Source: Podospora pseudocomata
Taxonomy: Eukaryota; Ascomycota; Sordariomycetes; Sordariales; Podosporaceae
Reading direction: 5' to 3'
DNA: 64,000 nt
NCBI RefSeq assembly: GCF_035222375.1
Contig: NC_085887.1
Span: forward strand, 2,951,501 to 3,015,500
A program made the position numbers and the translations under genes. The notes under the pieces are model-generated. The model had not been told where the DNA came from. It saw only the letters and a program-made list of their open reading frames with translations, and ran no database searches. This document shows, piece after piece, positions 12,196 to 23,776 of the stretch; the first letter of the stretch is position 1; every line of letters begins with the position of its first letter.

Positions 12196-14223
12196 ATGGC
12201 CGACTTTGATCTTGGAGCGTCTTTTATTCCCGCCTTGTACAAGCCGGCAGCCCTGTTGCCTATTGCCAAGCATCGAGAAGCCCTCTTGTACCTGATTGAA
12301 ACTTCCCCTGTCACTATCGTCGTGGGTCAAACCGGCTCAGGCAAAAGTACTCAGATCCCCCAATTTCTCGAGCAGGCAGGATGGTGTGCTGATGGCAAGA
12401 TTATCGGAGTGACACAGCCTCGGCGTGTTGCAGCAACCACCGTTGCCATGAGAGTTGCAGAAGAGGTTGGTTGTGAGGTGGGCAAGGAAGTTGGTTTCTC
12501 CATTCGCTTTGAGGACCTCACCTCGGCGGCTACCCGGATCAAGTTCATGACTGATGGCCTTATTATTAGGGAGGCACTGGTCGACCCTCTCTTGTCTCGA
12601 TACTCGGTCGTCATGGTCGATGAGGCCCATGAGCGATCCATCAGTTCTGATATCCTCCTCGGGTTACTCAAAAAAGTTCGCAGGAAGAGACCTGAGCTCA
12701 GGATTATCATCAGCAGCGCCACGCTCCAAGCCGAAGACTTTCGAGACTTCTTTTCGGAGTCCAACGAAGAAGCACCAAGAGACGACAAAGATGCCGCAAA
12801 GGTTGCCTCCATCATCAGCCTCGAGGGCAGAACCTACCCCATCGACATCTTGTACCTGGAGCAACCAGCCGAGGATTACCTCGAGAAGGCTGTTTCAACC
12901 GTCTTTGACATTCACGCTAACGAGCCAAAAGGCGACATTCTCGTGTTCCTGACGGGAAGAGACGAGATCGAAAAAGCTGTCCAGGCTGTTGCAGAGCGAT
13001 CAGCTCAGCTCCCTCCAGGATCCGATTCCCTCCTGCCCCTACCAATGTATGCTGGTCTATCGACAGAGCAGCAAAATTACATTTTCGAGGAGACCACAGA
13101 GAACTTCAGGAAGGTTATCTTCTCTACCAACATTTCCGAGGCATCTGTGACGATTGACGGAATCGTCTACGTAGTCGATTCTGGGTTCGTCAAGCTGCGC
13201 GCCTACAACCCTCAAACTGGCATCGAGAGTCTGACAGCCACGCCAGTCTCGAAGGCATCCGCTGCTCAAAGGTCAGGGCGTGCAGGCCGAACCAAACCTG
13301 GAAAGTGCTACAGACTCTACACCGATGAAGCTTACCAAGCTTTGCCTGACGCCAACGTGCCCGAAATTCAACGCTCGAACCTGGCTCCTTTCGTCCTCCA
13401 GCTCAAAGCGCTGGGGATAGACAATGTCCTTCGGTTTGACTTCATCACACCGCCCCCAGCAGAACTGATGGTCAGGGCACTTGAACTGCTCTACTCGCTT
13501 GGGGCGCTGGATGAATACTCCAAACTGACAAAACCCTTGGGCCTGAGGATGGCAGAGTTGGCAGTGGAACCCATGATGAGCAAGACCCTCCTCTCGGCAC
13601 CCTCTTTTGGCTGCTTGAGCGAGATATTGACGATTGCCGCCATGACAAGCGTTGGTGGGACGATATGGATCCAGCATGATGGCGAGAAGAAGAAGACGGA
13701 GAGCGCGAAGCGGAAGTTCTCAACCGAGGAAGGAGACCATCTAACCCTCCTGAATGTATACCAGGCCTTTGTGACCAATGGCCGCAAGGAGGCACGTTTC
13801 TGCCACGAAAACATGTTGAATTTCAAGGCAATGTCGCGAGCAGTTAGCATTCGAGCCCAGCTCAAACGTTCTCTAGAGCGATTTGGAGTCGTAGTCGATG
13901 AATCGCTTGCGAGCGGTTCCACATCCTCGACCGCTGCTGGCTCGGCCTCCATCAACAAAGCAGAACAGATTCGACGCTGCTTGACCTCGGGCTACTTCGC
14001 CCACGCAGCGAGAATGCAGCCAGATGGATCTTTCAAAAACGTGTCTGGGACAACGGTCCTTCATGCTCACCCGAGCTCGATCATGTTCAACCGCAAGGCT
14101 GACTGGGTCATCTTTCACGAGGTGATGGAAACCGGCGACAAGACTTATATCAGAGATATCACCAAGGTCGAGAAGAACTGGCTGCTGGAGTACGCTCCCG
14201 ACTTTTACAAGACGTCGACTTGA
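12196..14223 (+). CDS. DEAH-box ATP-dependent RNA helicase, DHX35 family
   Basis: Single exon, 675 aa from ATG 12196 (MADFDLGASF). Motif I GQTGSGKST is at about 44-52, Ia TQPRR near 73-77, motif II DEAH at 142-145, motif III SAT at 174-176 and motif VI QRSGRAGR at 358-365, followed by the winged-helix/HA2 and OB-fold C-terminal regions of DEAH helicases. Size and the short N-terminus fit DHX35 rather than Prp2, Prp16, Prp22 or Prp43. DHX35 is associated with the catalytic spliceosome and acts in the nucleus by ATP-driven RNA remodelling. An in-frame ATG at 12067 would add 43 residues, but that extension looks like leader sequence and the MADFDLG start matches the family better. No introns, unlike most neighbours. 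Confidence 0.9.
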   Translation: MADFDLGASFIPALYKPAALLPIAKHREALLYLIETSPVTIVVGQTGSGKSTQIPQFLEQAGWCADGKIIGVTQPRRVAATTVAMRVAEEVGCEVGKEVGFSIRFEDLTSAATRIKFMTDGLIIREALVDPLLSRYSVVMVDEAHERSISSDILLGLLKKVRRKRPELRIIISSATLQAEDFRDFFSESNEEAPRDDKDAAKVASIISLEGRTYPIDILYLEQPAEDYLEKAVSTVFDIHANEPKGDILVFLTGRDEIEKAVQAVAERSAQLPPGSDSLLPLPMYAGLSTEQQNYIFEETTENFRKVIFSTNISEASVTIDGIVYVVDSGFVKLRAYNPQTGIESLTATPVSKASAAQRSGRAGRTKPGKCYRLYTDEAYQALPDANVPEIQRSNLAPFVLQLKALGIDNVLRFDFITPPPAELMVRALELLYSLGALDEYSKLTKPLGLRMAELAVEPMMSKTLLSAPSFGCLSEILTIAAMTSVGGTIWIQHDGEKKKTESAKRKFSTEEGDHLTLLNVYQAFVTNGRKEARFCHENMLNFKAMSRAVSIRAQLKRSLERFGVVVDESLASGSTSSTAAGSASINKAEQIRRCLTSGYFAHAARMQPDGSFKNVSGTTVLHAHPSSIMFNRKADWVIFHEVMETGDKTYIRDITKVEKNWLLEYAPDFYKTST

Positions 14224-16419
14224 TAAGACAGCTTGTGGTTTGGGAACGCGAGAACCGAGCGGCGGCATAGGGAAATCGGTCCGAGAGGGCCTAAGACATA
14301 ACAAATCGGAGGTTTGCTCCCGACATATGCAGCGCTCGAGCGGGACAAGCGCCTGCGGTTTATCGGTTTATCCTTCCGACGCAAGGAAGGGAGGTGAGTG
14401 AGAGGCCTACAAATAATGATCTCACTGGATGGAGAGGTGGGCGTCCAAGTCTGTGGCGCCCGTTAAAGGGAGCCAATGCAAGTCATCAGAGCTTCAGCTG
14501 AGACAGAACCCCGTGTTTCTTTTTTTCTTTCTTTTTTTTACAGTCTCTCTGGAGGTTACACAATTTGGCGGAGGACGATGAAGATTGAGAATGGGTAGCA
14601 CCACTTGGCAATGGAGATTTAGTTGTGTTCAAGACCACATCCCCTGCTGAGCGGAAGATTGTAGATTTCCTACAACCCCTCAAGGCTGAAAAAGAAGGCA
14701 CTTAGAAGCCAATATCGAACACTCTCTATTCATAGAATACCTCTAAGAAGACCGGACGAACCAAGACCAACCAAAACTGTAGATTGTTTTCACCCGCATT
14801 TACATCACGCACATCTCAGATACCGTGGGCCAGGCCACCAGGCGGCAGAGCCCGGATATGCAGATCATGAATACAACTGCATGCGGCGCATAAAGCTTCT
14901 TTTGTGCTGGTTGTTTTATGTTTTGGTTTCCTTGATTACCCTTTCGTCCCTCTCCGGGTCATGACTCGAGCGCGTTCATCTGGCCGTATTCGGTCAGGCG
15001 TGTCTCAGGAAGACGGACACATTTACGATAAGCTTCTTCTGGTTCTGCATATGCAGCTAGTCAACGGGCCAGCAATTGATGAGAACCAAGGCCACGATGA
15101 AGCAGGCGAAAAAAAAATTCTTCCTGCCGAAGCCATCCTCATGCAGGTTGACCGTTCGACCCCCACTACCGCACCTTACCGGCCGGTATCACGGTGCCAG
15201 TGTTTACGGAGGTGACCACCGGGGAGAGCCGTTCCCCTGAATTCAGGGATCGCTGACACTGGCGTGACGGGCTTTCATCTCGGCAAAGTACCGTTCCACA
15301 GTGGTTTATCAGCCCCGGTACCTGTCCGATTCCAGGCGGTGACAGACGGTCGTTGAGTGGGGAGTCTGGCGAAATTAGCGCCATCTGGGTGGGTGCTCCG
15401 TTCCTGCATTAGCACGGGCCTGCAACGCTGCCATTGGTCTAGAAGGCCCAGCGGTCCACTTGACATCCCTGTTGGAATTTCACCGTCGTGAACCCAGGCG
15501 CCGTCCCCCCTTTTGATTAAGACGAAATTAGCAATTTCTATTCGCCCGCCGCTCTCGCGAGTGCCCACGACAGCGACAGTCCCCAGGAAACCCCCCTTCA
15601 CGGAGATTTGGGGACCAAGCAGGCAAGCTGAGCTGGCAGACCAGAGGCCTGTTCGTACCGTTGCTTCGTCTCTTCAGGGCCCGACCTTGGCGGCGAGAAG
15701 CTCAACCCCCTTCTGCTCTCCGTCCACGTTCGCTCCCAGTCGTAAATTCTAATCCTAATCACCTCACTCTTGGGAAACCTCTCCCTTTCCGCTCTTTTGC
15801 ACCACCTCACCCGCCCGGACAGAACCTCCTGCTCTGCTCCTCCTTCCCCCCACGGCCAGACGGTCACCACGCTCCTTTTACTTTTTCAAACCGTCTTGCC
15901 TCTAGCAGGCGCGCCATTCTTTTCCCGTCTTGCCTTTTGACTCCCCACGCCGACGACGATACCTTCCTTACTCGCCGCCGACACCGCTCTTTTATTCAAA
16001 TTGTTTTGCGCCCTCACGAATTCTTGACGAGCTTCGGATAGATTTTTAGAGCCCTTTGCGCCTGTTTGACTGCCTGTTGATACCTTGCGCCAAAAGTGAA
16101 CCCTTGCCCTGTCGCGCGACTTTTCCCAGACAACACATCCCACGTCGACGTCGACCAGAAACTGGATAACGGCTTTTTTCGGTAAAATTAGAAAGGGAGG
16201 AAATATTCACGACCAATTTCTTGTCATCTCGATCCCGACACGAATGTTATGACAACATCTTTCTGCGCAAGCTAGCATTGACGTCTTTCACCACCTCACG
16301 CCATTTCTAACGCAGATACCATCTTCTGTTGCCCTATCAACCAGCCCTTTTCACTGCGCTATCCGACCATTCTGGATTTGGAAATTGTCTAGGAAGGGAG
16401 GAATACTTGGGTTGTCAAG
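14224..16419. other. Long intergenic region and leader of the membrane protein gene (2.2 kb)
   Basis: Contains the 3' flank of the helicase gene and the upstream region of the gene at 16420. The last ~800 bp (15650-16400) are C/T-rich on the plus strand with many CCTCxxCC and TTTTC tracts, as in long fungal 5' leaders. A T/C-rich tract sits at 14518-14538. No supported gene found. Confidence 0.55.
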
Positions 16420-18890
16420 ATGGAGGGAGGATTTTTAGATGGACAGCTTTATCCCATGGGGCCTAGGGTCCCGGGACTGGAGAAGCGCGGCCTCGCCGTG
16501 GAGATGCCGACGCCAGTTTCTGGAATCAAGTTCCCTCGCGCCGTTTTGGCTGCGAGAGCCGAGGAGACCGACTGCCCGGATCCGCGACTTTGCCAGAAGC
16601 CGGTTGGCTCGTCTTCCATGACCTTGCCAATTGTTCTTGGAGTATGGTAAGTAGGATGCTGGGTATGCGCGCTAGAGTGTTGTGCTAACACTCTCTAGCA
16701 TTCCCTTGGTTGGAGCGATTGGTGTTTTGATTTACCTTCACCGGAGGACGGTCAAAAAGAACAGGGAGGAGGATATGCATGATCCCCACAAGTCCCTGGA
16801 TTTTGGGTTGGGCGCCGATTTTGCGAAGAAGAACGGCGCCGGTGTGGCTAACAGTGCCGACCCGTCGCGCTTCAACCGTCAAAAGCGCCAGCAAATGTCA
16901 ATGGACATGAACCTTTCCAGCCCCTATCTTCTCCCGGATGTTGGCCAATCTCGGGATTCCCTCAACTCTCTGGCCCGCACTCTCAAGGCAAACGATGACC
17001 CGTACAGCCGTAGCGATGCTGGTTCGATAAGATCGTTCGCGCACAAGAACGGAGACGCCGCCTCGGTGTACACTCGCGCTGCTAGTCGCTCTGCCAGTCG
17101 CCAGGATGGCCCGCTTTCCCCCCCTCAGACAAGGAGTCCTCCACGCCTCGGCAGCATGCCGCCCAACTCGCCCCTTTTCCCCCCATCGCCGAGCCATATG
17201 CGCCCACCACAGTCACCCCTTCCTCAGCCACCCAACAAGCCGGTCAACTCGCAAGGGTGGGAAGAGCAAGACATTGGTGTTGCAACGGATGCGCCCATTC
17301 TTCAACAACCGCCCGCTGCCGCTCAAAGGGATGCTCGGAAATCTCCTCTCTCTCCTACTCTCAAGACCAGCGACTCTAGCCTTGATCTCGCTCCTCCAGT
17401 TAATCCCTTCGAGAAGCCCGAGGCTCAAGAAATTGACACTCCCACCGAGCCCACTCATGTTGGTCTGGGACTCATGCACGGCGAGCCCGCTCAGGCCTCA
17501 GTCAGGACCTCCACTTCGACGGTCAACAGCGAACTCGAGAGCAAAGCGCAACGCGGGCAGCCCGCCCAAGCGCCTGCTGTGATCGAGCCTGAACGCGCTG
17601 AGTTCCACGACTTCGACTTCACCGATATGCCCAGGATGCCCCGGTCACCCTCGCCCGAGGGCCGCAAGGAGAACCAACTTGATGCGGACGAGCCCAGAGG
17701 CCGTAATATGCAGAGGACGTCACATCTGTATGACCAGCAGGAGGGGGCTGCGAATGGCTTGGGCGTCCCGATGGGCGACAACCGTCGTCTTTCTGTTGGT
17801 TTCCGTCCTCTGCCGCCAGACGAGATCACGGAATCCGAGGACCCAGAGTACAGAGCCAACCGCATCAGATCTTTCTACAAGGAGTACTTTGAGGATTCCG
17901 CTGCTGACAGACCACCGATGCCACCCATGCCCCAGAACATCCCAGCCCAGCACCAGCAAAAGCGCCCTGGGCCGCCCGGGCCACAGAACGGAGGGTACTA
18001 CGATGACTACGCCGCGGATGCTCCTTACTTTGATCCTGCCTCGAACTCTTTCATCATGCCGTATGCCCAGCCTGTTTCTCGCCGTGCCATGACACCGCCC
18101 CCATCCGGACAGAGATTCCCCGGTCCCAGAGGTCCTGGTGGTCCAAGAGGTCCCGGTCCGAGAGGACCGCCCGGCCCGCCCGGCCTCCGCGGTCCTCCCA
18201 GACCTGGGTCTTCCGTTTCCAACCAGATCGGCGGTCCCTCCCGCCCGGGATCCAGCATGTCGAACGCCTACGGCCGTCCCCGTGCCGGTTCCACCATGTC
18301 CGGTGGCCGTTTCGGTGGTAACGGTGGTAACGGTGGCAACAGAACGCCCGTTCCTCCCCCGATGGATCTCACCACCCTCCCAACCCCCTCCATGATGAAA
18401 GACGACTCGTTTGCCATCCTGAACGCGGCCGACTTCGCTCCTCCCGAGAACTTTGCCTCGCGTGCCCGTGGCAGATCCCAGAGCCCAGCTGGCGAGCGCC
18501 GGCCGTATGAGAGGAAGGTCCCAGTGCACTCGCCCTTGGTGAACGCCTTTGATGAGCTCCCCGTTCTCCCCAGCCCGTAAGTTTGATGATCCCTACTTGC
18601 ATTTTCCCCCGAAAACAATCACTAACAGCTCGTCCAGTCACACCCTCCGCAAATCTAGCACCTTTACCGGTCTCGACTTTGCGCCTCCCCGCAAGTTCGT
18701 CAACGACAACGACGCCCGCAGCGACGCCGGCTCCATCCGCAGCAACCGCAGCGGCTTGTCGAATGTGCACGCCCAAGCCATCAAGAACGGCGCGGGCCGC
18801 ATCAGCAAGCTGCCCGGCGACCAGATCTTCACCCCAGACGCCCTGGCTCAGACCTTGAAGCCATCGTGGGGTCTGCGTGACAAGGTGTAA
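16420..18890 (+). CDS. Single-pass membrane protein with collagen-like low-complexity tail (possibly Skg6/Tos2-like)
   Basis: Exons 16420..16646, 16699..18576 and 18638..18890, introns 52 and 61 bp with GCTAAC and ACTAAC branch points, 785 aa. Start ATG 16420 (MEGGFLDGQLYPMGPRVPGL). One hydrophobic segment at about residues 67-91 (LPIVLGVCIPLVGAIGVLIY) is followed by LHRRTVKK, so the long C-terminal part is probably cytosolic. Just after it comes DPHKSLDFGLG, a conserved block in fungal homologues. The rest is Pro/Ser-rich and disordered, with a Gly-Pro-rich collagen-like stretch around nt 18118-18215 and two nearly identical RSDAGSIRS motifs. The membrane helix plus basic stop-transfer recalls the SKG6 family linked to polarised growth in yeast, but that link is from memory and weak. 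Confidence 0.8.
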
Positions 18891-19502
18891 GAAAAAAAGA
18901 AGATATGATGATTTTGGGTTCATGTTTTTCGCATTCTTGCTCTCCAACAAAGGCTGGGACTGCTCCTCATTTGATATGCAAACATTTTCTCCGTTTCAGC
19001 AGGTTACTCACCTACGGTTTGTTCCTGTTTCTGGCATATTATCATCGGTGTCACGTCGTTTTTCTCTCTCTCATCCAAAGCATCAATGCGAGTTTATTAG
19101 GGTTGGTTTTTGAACTGGTGTAAAAAGGGGCGTGTTTTTGCTGGCTTAGAACTTTTATTTTGCTGTTGGCTATATCTGTTTGTAGTAGAGAGGGAATGGG
19201 AAATCAAGTTCTTTTTTAGACCAAGGTGGAGGTTTACTTTTTGGAGATGGGAGGAAAAGATGGGAAAGAGACTATACTATTGTATGTCTAAATTTTGTTC
19301 AAAAAAGCCTTACATATATATAAATTTACCAACAACAACGTATATATTCACACGCCTTGTTTTGGATTGAGCATAGTCTTATCGTATACTTGTAATCACA
19401 CTCCTCGTCTCTCAAACAATTATTATTCATACTTTCATACCAACCCAAACTCATCAACACCACCCCCCTATCATACACTTTTCCCATCCCCCACCCCCCC
19501 TC
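18891..19502. other. Convergent 3' intergenic region (0.6 kb)
   Basis: Downstream of both the membrane protein gene (+) and get2 (-). A/T-rich with several ATATATA tracts near 19310-19350 that could serve in 3' end formation. No gene is seen. Confidence 0.6.
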
Positions 19503-20594
19503 CTAACCCCTCAACCAACTCCCCACCCCCAAAACAAAAACAACCAAAAGCACGTCCCCCCTCACCCTACCCACAACCTTGGCATACCTAACCCCCATCT
19601 CGACCCGTCCCTTCCACGGCGGCGGCAGGAAATTCATCAACCCGCCCAAGATCCCAGAGCTCTGCCCCCCCCTAATCCCAGCCTGACTCTCCAAAATAAA
19701 CCTCGTCGTAAACAGCAAAATCTCCGCAGTGGCAAACCCCCAGGCAAAGTTCCTCTTGGCCTGGCTCTCCGCTTCTGACTGGAACACTGCCGCGCCTGAA
19801 TCCGCCAAGACCGACTTGTCACGGTCGAGCTTTGAGCCAGTGAAGGGTGTGCTGAGCAGCAGGTACAGCCCCAGCGAAAGGGCGATAAGCGTATGCAAGA
19901 TTTTGAAGAGACCTGGGATTTTTGAGGGCGGCTGTTGTTGCTGGGGTGGCTGTTCCATACCAGGCATACCAGGAAACCCACCGCCCATGCCAGCAAGACC
20001 AGCCAACGGGTTTTGCGGAGGAGCGCCACCACCACCGGGGGCAGCGCCACCGCCTCCAAGCATCTGCATCATCATCGCCATCATCGGGTCCTCCTCCATT
20101 TTCTTCCCCCCTCCCATCCCCATTCCCATGGGGGGTGGTGTGACGCCCGGTCCGTCAAGTCCAAGCATCATCTGCCTTAGCGCCTGCTCGTCGATGTCCG
20201 ACTCAACGGGGGGGATACGGTTCGTACTCGCCGGTCGATAGAAGTGTTCCGAGGTGGAGATGTCGACTTCTTCTGGGTCGGCATCGTGGACGGAGGCAGT
20301 AACAGAAGCGGCAGCAGGGATGGCGGATGTAGTAGTGGCATCACTGATGGTGGAGGGAGGTGCGGTTGTGCTCGGAGGGTCCACTACACTCGTTAGCTAC
20401 CACCACATCATCATCATCAGAGAATAAAAAGAACGCAACATACCCCTCTGCACACCACCCCCCAAACCGGTAATCTTATTCAACCTCGACTCGGCCCCCG
20501 CCCTGATCTTCGCCTCGCGCTTCGCCTTCCTCAGCGCCGCCTGGTGGGCTGCGCGCGCCGAGGCGGCTTCTTCTTCGGGGGTGAGTTGCGTCAT
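19503..20594 (-). CDS. get2: GET complex receptor subunit Get2 (CAML-like)
   Basis: Exons 20444..20594 and 19503..20383, intron 60 bp, 343 aa. Start ATG 20594 (MTQLTPEEEAASARAAHQAA). The N-terminus carries a basic helix, LRKAKREAKIRAGAESRLNK, the kind of cytosolic motif Get2/CAML uses to recruit the Get3 ATPase. A Gly/Met/Pro-rich linker (GMGMGGG, MMAMMMQMLGGGG) leads to three hydrophobic segments near the C-terminus: IPGLFKILHTLIALSLGLYL, FAWGFATAEILLFTTRFIL and VRGDVLLVVFVLGVGSWL. This layout is that of Get2, which with Get1 forms the ER insertase for tail-anchored proteins. The identification rests on architecture and motif pattern; sequence is poorly conserved in this family. Confidence 0.82.
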
Positions 20595-21472
20595 GTTTCT
20601 CTCTCTCTTTTGTTGTTGTGAAATGAATAATGACTGGTGGTCGGTAGTAAATGAGGAAGAACAAAACGTTGCGCCTGGAAAGCTCAGAGAAAATTGATGT
20701 GACGTCGCCCGGTGTGCAAGCAAGACGTGGCGCGGTGGAGGTTTGGTTGGTTGGTGGGTTGGTGGTCATTGTGCTGAGCTGTTCGCTTTCAGCCTTGTGG
20801 TGCATGCACAGTGGCAGCTGGGAAATCCTTATCTTATCAGTAGTTGAGTTGCCTGCCGGAAGGAAGGGTTGCCCCTTTTTGGCTTTGAGGATAGCTTCAA
20901 CGTCTCAACATTGTACTTACAGTTTCCAGTTCCCAATCGTAGCCCTCGTTTCCAAGTATGATACTGTAATCATGGTCTAGTATTAATCAAAACTAATATC
21001 AAGGACACTATCCCATCAACTTCCCAACATGCTCCTGTATAAACAAAACTAAACACTGACTCAATGCCGATGCAATCGTATATCATACAGCACACCAAAC
21101 AAAAACAACCCAAACTCCACGCTATGTGCAGCCAACCTATAAGTTTATGCCCCAAAGCCATGCCATGCGTGAAACCAAGCAGAAGGAAATTAAAAGAAAC
21201 CCATTATCCACCTTTTAGTGTCTTCCTTGGCTATATCAACCCTTCATCCCCTGATAAACCCTCCCCATCCTTCCCTCCCTCTCTACCCTCTGCTCCCTCG
21301 CCCATCTAATCCCCCTAACACTCCCCCTCTCCGACCCAACCGACAGAACCGACCCATTACTCCCTCCTCTCTCCCTTCCATTTGACCCGACCGAGAAGAT
21401 CGAACTCACACTCCCAACCCTCTCCCTCCCCATCCCCCCAGAACCGCCAGAAACATTAAGCAAACGGCCTCT
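20595..21472. other. Intergenic region (0.9 kb)
   Basis: Upstream of get2 and downstream of the dicarboxylate transporter gene. A/T-rich in the middle. I see no gene, RNA or repeat. Confidence 0.6.
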
Positions 21473-23383
21473 CTAATCCGTTTCCTGACCCTGTTCCTGC
21501 CGGTTCCTCCTCCCCTCCCCCTCCTTGGGCCAAAGCAACTCCCGCTTCCACAAACAGTCCACCATCCTCCCCACCACCAAGCACCAAACAATTACAATCC
21601 CCGCTGCCAGCACACACCCAAAGACCTTCAACCCTTCAGCCCCCAGCTGTATCCCAATCGCCTCCGTCGCCGTGACCAGCGCAGTGTTAGGAAATACAAA
21701 GCTGAACCACGTCATCTGGAACTTGAAGTTCTCCTTCTTCTCCGGACGGAGATATTTCCAAAGGGAACCCACAGACACCAAGAAGAACCAGATGCTCAAC
21801 CCCCAGAGCCAAAGGCCAGTCATGTATGCCATGACTTTGAGTATATCCGCTGAGAGGGTGTGGTCGGAGGGGAAAATATCGGATGCTAGGCCACCGAGGG
21901 AGACAAGACCTGCCGCGGTGAAACCTGACGGACCGATACTGATGAAGACACCGGGACGTTGATGGTCACGGGGAAGTTTTTGAGTCATGAGGCGGTAGAG
22001 GAAGGAGGCCGAGATCATAAAGGCGATTAGGAAGCCGGTGCCCTGAGTGGTCAAGCTGGCTAAGGAGATAGCAATAGGGTTTAACAGGTCAATGCGGCCG
22101 GATTGGGTGGCGGCAGAGATGAGGTTCGCGGCCATAGGGGCGGTCAGCAAGAGAGGGTAGGCGGGGAAGACCCAGACCGGAGTCATGGTGTGGATTGGAA
22201 AGACTCTGATACCAAAGTTAGTATGAAGCCAACAGAGGTCGACAAGGTGACACATACTGAGTGGACCAAAGAGTGAGATAAAGGCCCGCAGAAGATAGCG
22301 TGCTTAACCCCACGTAAACCCAAAACAGCGCCTCCAACAAAGAGAGAAGCCAGTCACCAACGTGAGGAATACCATACTGGGCCGTGGTGATGAGAATCGT
22401 CGCTAGTGATACAATCTACTCCATATTAGCCTTCAGATCCGGTCCATGGAGGGTATGTTCCACGACTTATTCAGGAAGGAGAAAGAAATGGTGTGTTACA
22501 CAGCCACTCAGGGGCTGGCTCGCAATAGAAAATTATGCTACTTACAAGGGAAGAAATAAACAACGACTCCATCTGGTCCGTGAACGACTCGACAAAGCTT
22601 CCCGGCCGCCAATGAAACCGCAACGAGATTAATACACAGTTCATTATGAACAAACAAATGTTGAGAAAGTAAAAAGCAAGCCCGATGCCGGTCAGCCAGC
22701 GCGATTCGTAGGGTATCGAGTGAAGAACATTGGCTACTCCGCCTGTCGCCTATAACATTATCAGCTTCATCCTACATCGAACTGTTGATCAAGAAAAGGC
22801 GACCTACCATGGTCATGGTAAACCAATTCCACTGCACACAGCAAATCCGGTCTTTGATGCTCACTTTCCCATTCCCATACTTGGCATTATTTCCTGCCCG
22901 GTTCATCATCCCCTCCAGGGAGTCCGGCGTCGAAAACTCCAAGTACGGTGCATGGGTATGTATGGTGGCCGGTGTGGACGTACCACTCCTCCCGGGGTGG
23001 CGATTCCGATAATATGATGAAAACCCCCCTTGACCCGGAGCAGGGTTGTAATTGGGAGGCTCAAACTCGTCTGGTGATTCATACCCTATGCTCCCCATGC
23101 GCGGGAGTGGTGGCCGTTGCTGTAGCTGATGAGGAGATCGCGGGGAGGTGGTGTTGACGTTAACATTTTGGGTATGAACAGACAAATGACTGATATTTTG
23201 TTGTGGTAGTTGTATGTGTTGTGGTTGTGAAGCTGGTGGTGGTGAAGCTGGTGGTGGTGGTGGTGGTGGTGGTGGTGGTTGTGTAGGTTGTGTAGGCTGT
23301 GGCCATGACGACGGTGAGCTGCTGCTGTTGCTCATGAACCCTGCAGGGCCGGGGGAACCACCGGCCACTCTTGGGACGGCCAT
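21473..23383 (-). CDS. C4-dicarboxylate/malate transporter, TDT family (SLAC1/Mae1-like)
   Basis: Exons 22808..23383, 22546..22749, 22259..22415 and 21473..22206; introns 58, 130 and 52 bp; 556 aa. The first ~160 residues are Ser/Pro/Gln-rich, with a run of ten prolines encoded by a GGT/ACC microsatellite at 23248-23280. The membrane domain starts at KDRICCVQWNWFTMTMATGG, the conserved first helix of the voltage-dependent anion channel/malic acid transporter fold, and continues through about ten helices, e.g. FPIHTMTPVWVFPAYPLLL and WFSFVFPNTALVTATEAIG. The family moves malate and other dicarboxylates, or sulfite in Ssu1-type members, across the plasma membrane; which one is not decidable here. 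ATG 23383 (MAVPRVAGGS) is chosen as the first in-frame ATG; MSNSSSS slightly downstream is an alternative. Confidence 0.88.
23248..23280. repeat. (GGT)n microsatellite coding for poly-proline
   Basis: Eleven GGT units on the plus strand inside the first exon of the TDT transporter, read as ten prolines in a row on the minus strand. Confidence 0.9.
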
Positions 23384-23580
23384 GCTAAGAACACTCGTTC
23401 GAGAACCAATCCGACTGCCAAAATGCCTTGGCCTCCGACCATAGCAATCAGCTGGTCGCACGCGTCCGAGATGTTGACGAGAGCCGTGAGAAACAAGACA
23501 GTCTCGAAGAGGTTCCCTATCATTAGGGTGATGGGCATCATGGTGGGGTGTGTAAGTGGTGGTTGGGTGGGTGGCCGGGG

Positions 23581-23591
23581 TCTTATATAAA
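23581..23591 (-). promoter_or_regulatory. TATA-like box of the TDT transporter gene
   Basis: TTTATATAAGA on the minus strand, about 200 bp upstream of ATG 23383. Plausible core promoter by sequence and distance only. Confidence 0.4.
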
Positions 23592-23731
23592 TTGACAGGG
23601 TAGTGAAAAACTAGAAGAAAAAAAGGCTCCCAAGGTAATAGTGTAAAGGAAGGACCGTTAATGCTTGGTTGCTCCTAGGCCCCCGTCACTTCCCGGAAAG
23701 CGGCAAACGGAGGTGGCCCTATCGAGAGGGT

Positions 23732-23776
23732 CGTGTGTGTGTGCTGTGTGTGTGTGGGTGCTGTGTGTGTGAGTGT
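23732..23776. repeat. Interrupted (TG)n tract
   Basis: TG-rich blocks broken by CTG and GGTGC, upstream of the TDT transporter gene. Confidence 0.85.

Noticed and set aside
17720-18529. 269-codon minus-strand frame across the membrane protein gene
   Set aside because: Gly/Arg/Thr-rich shadow of the Pro-rich sense frame.
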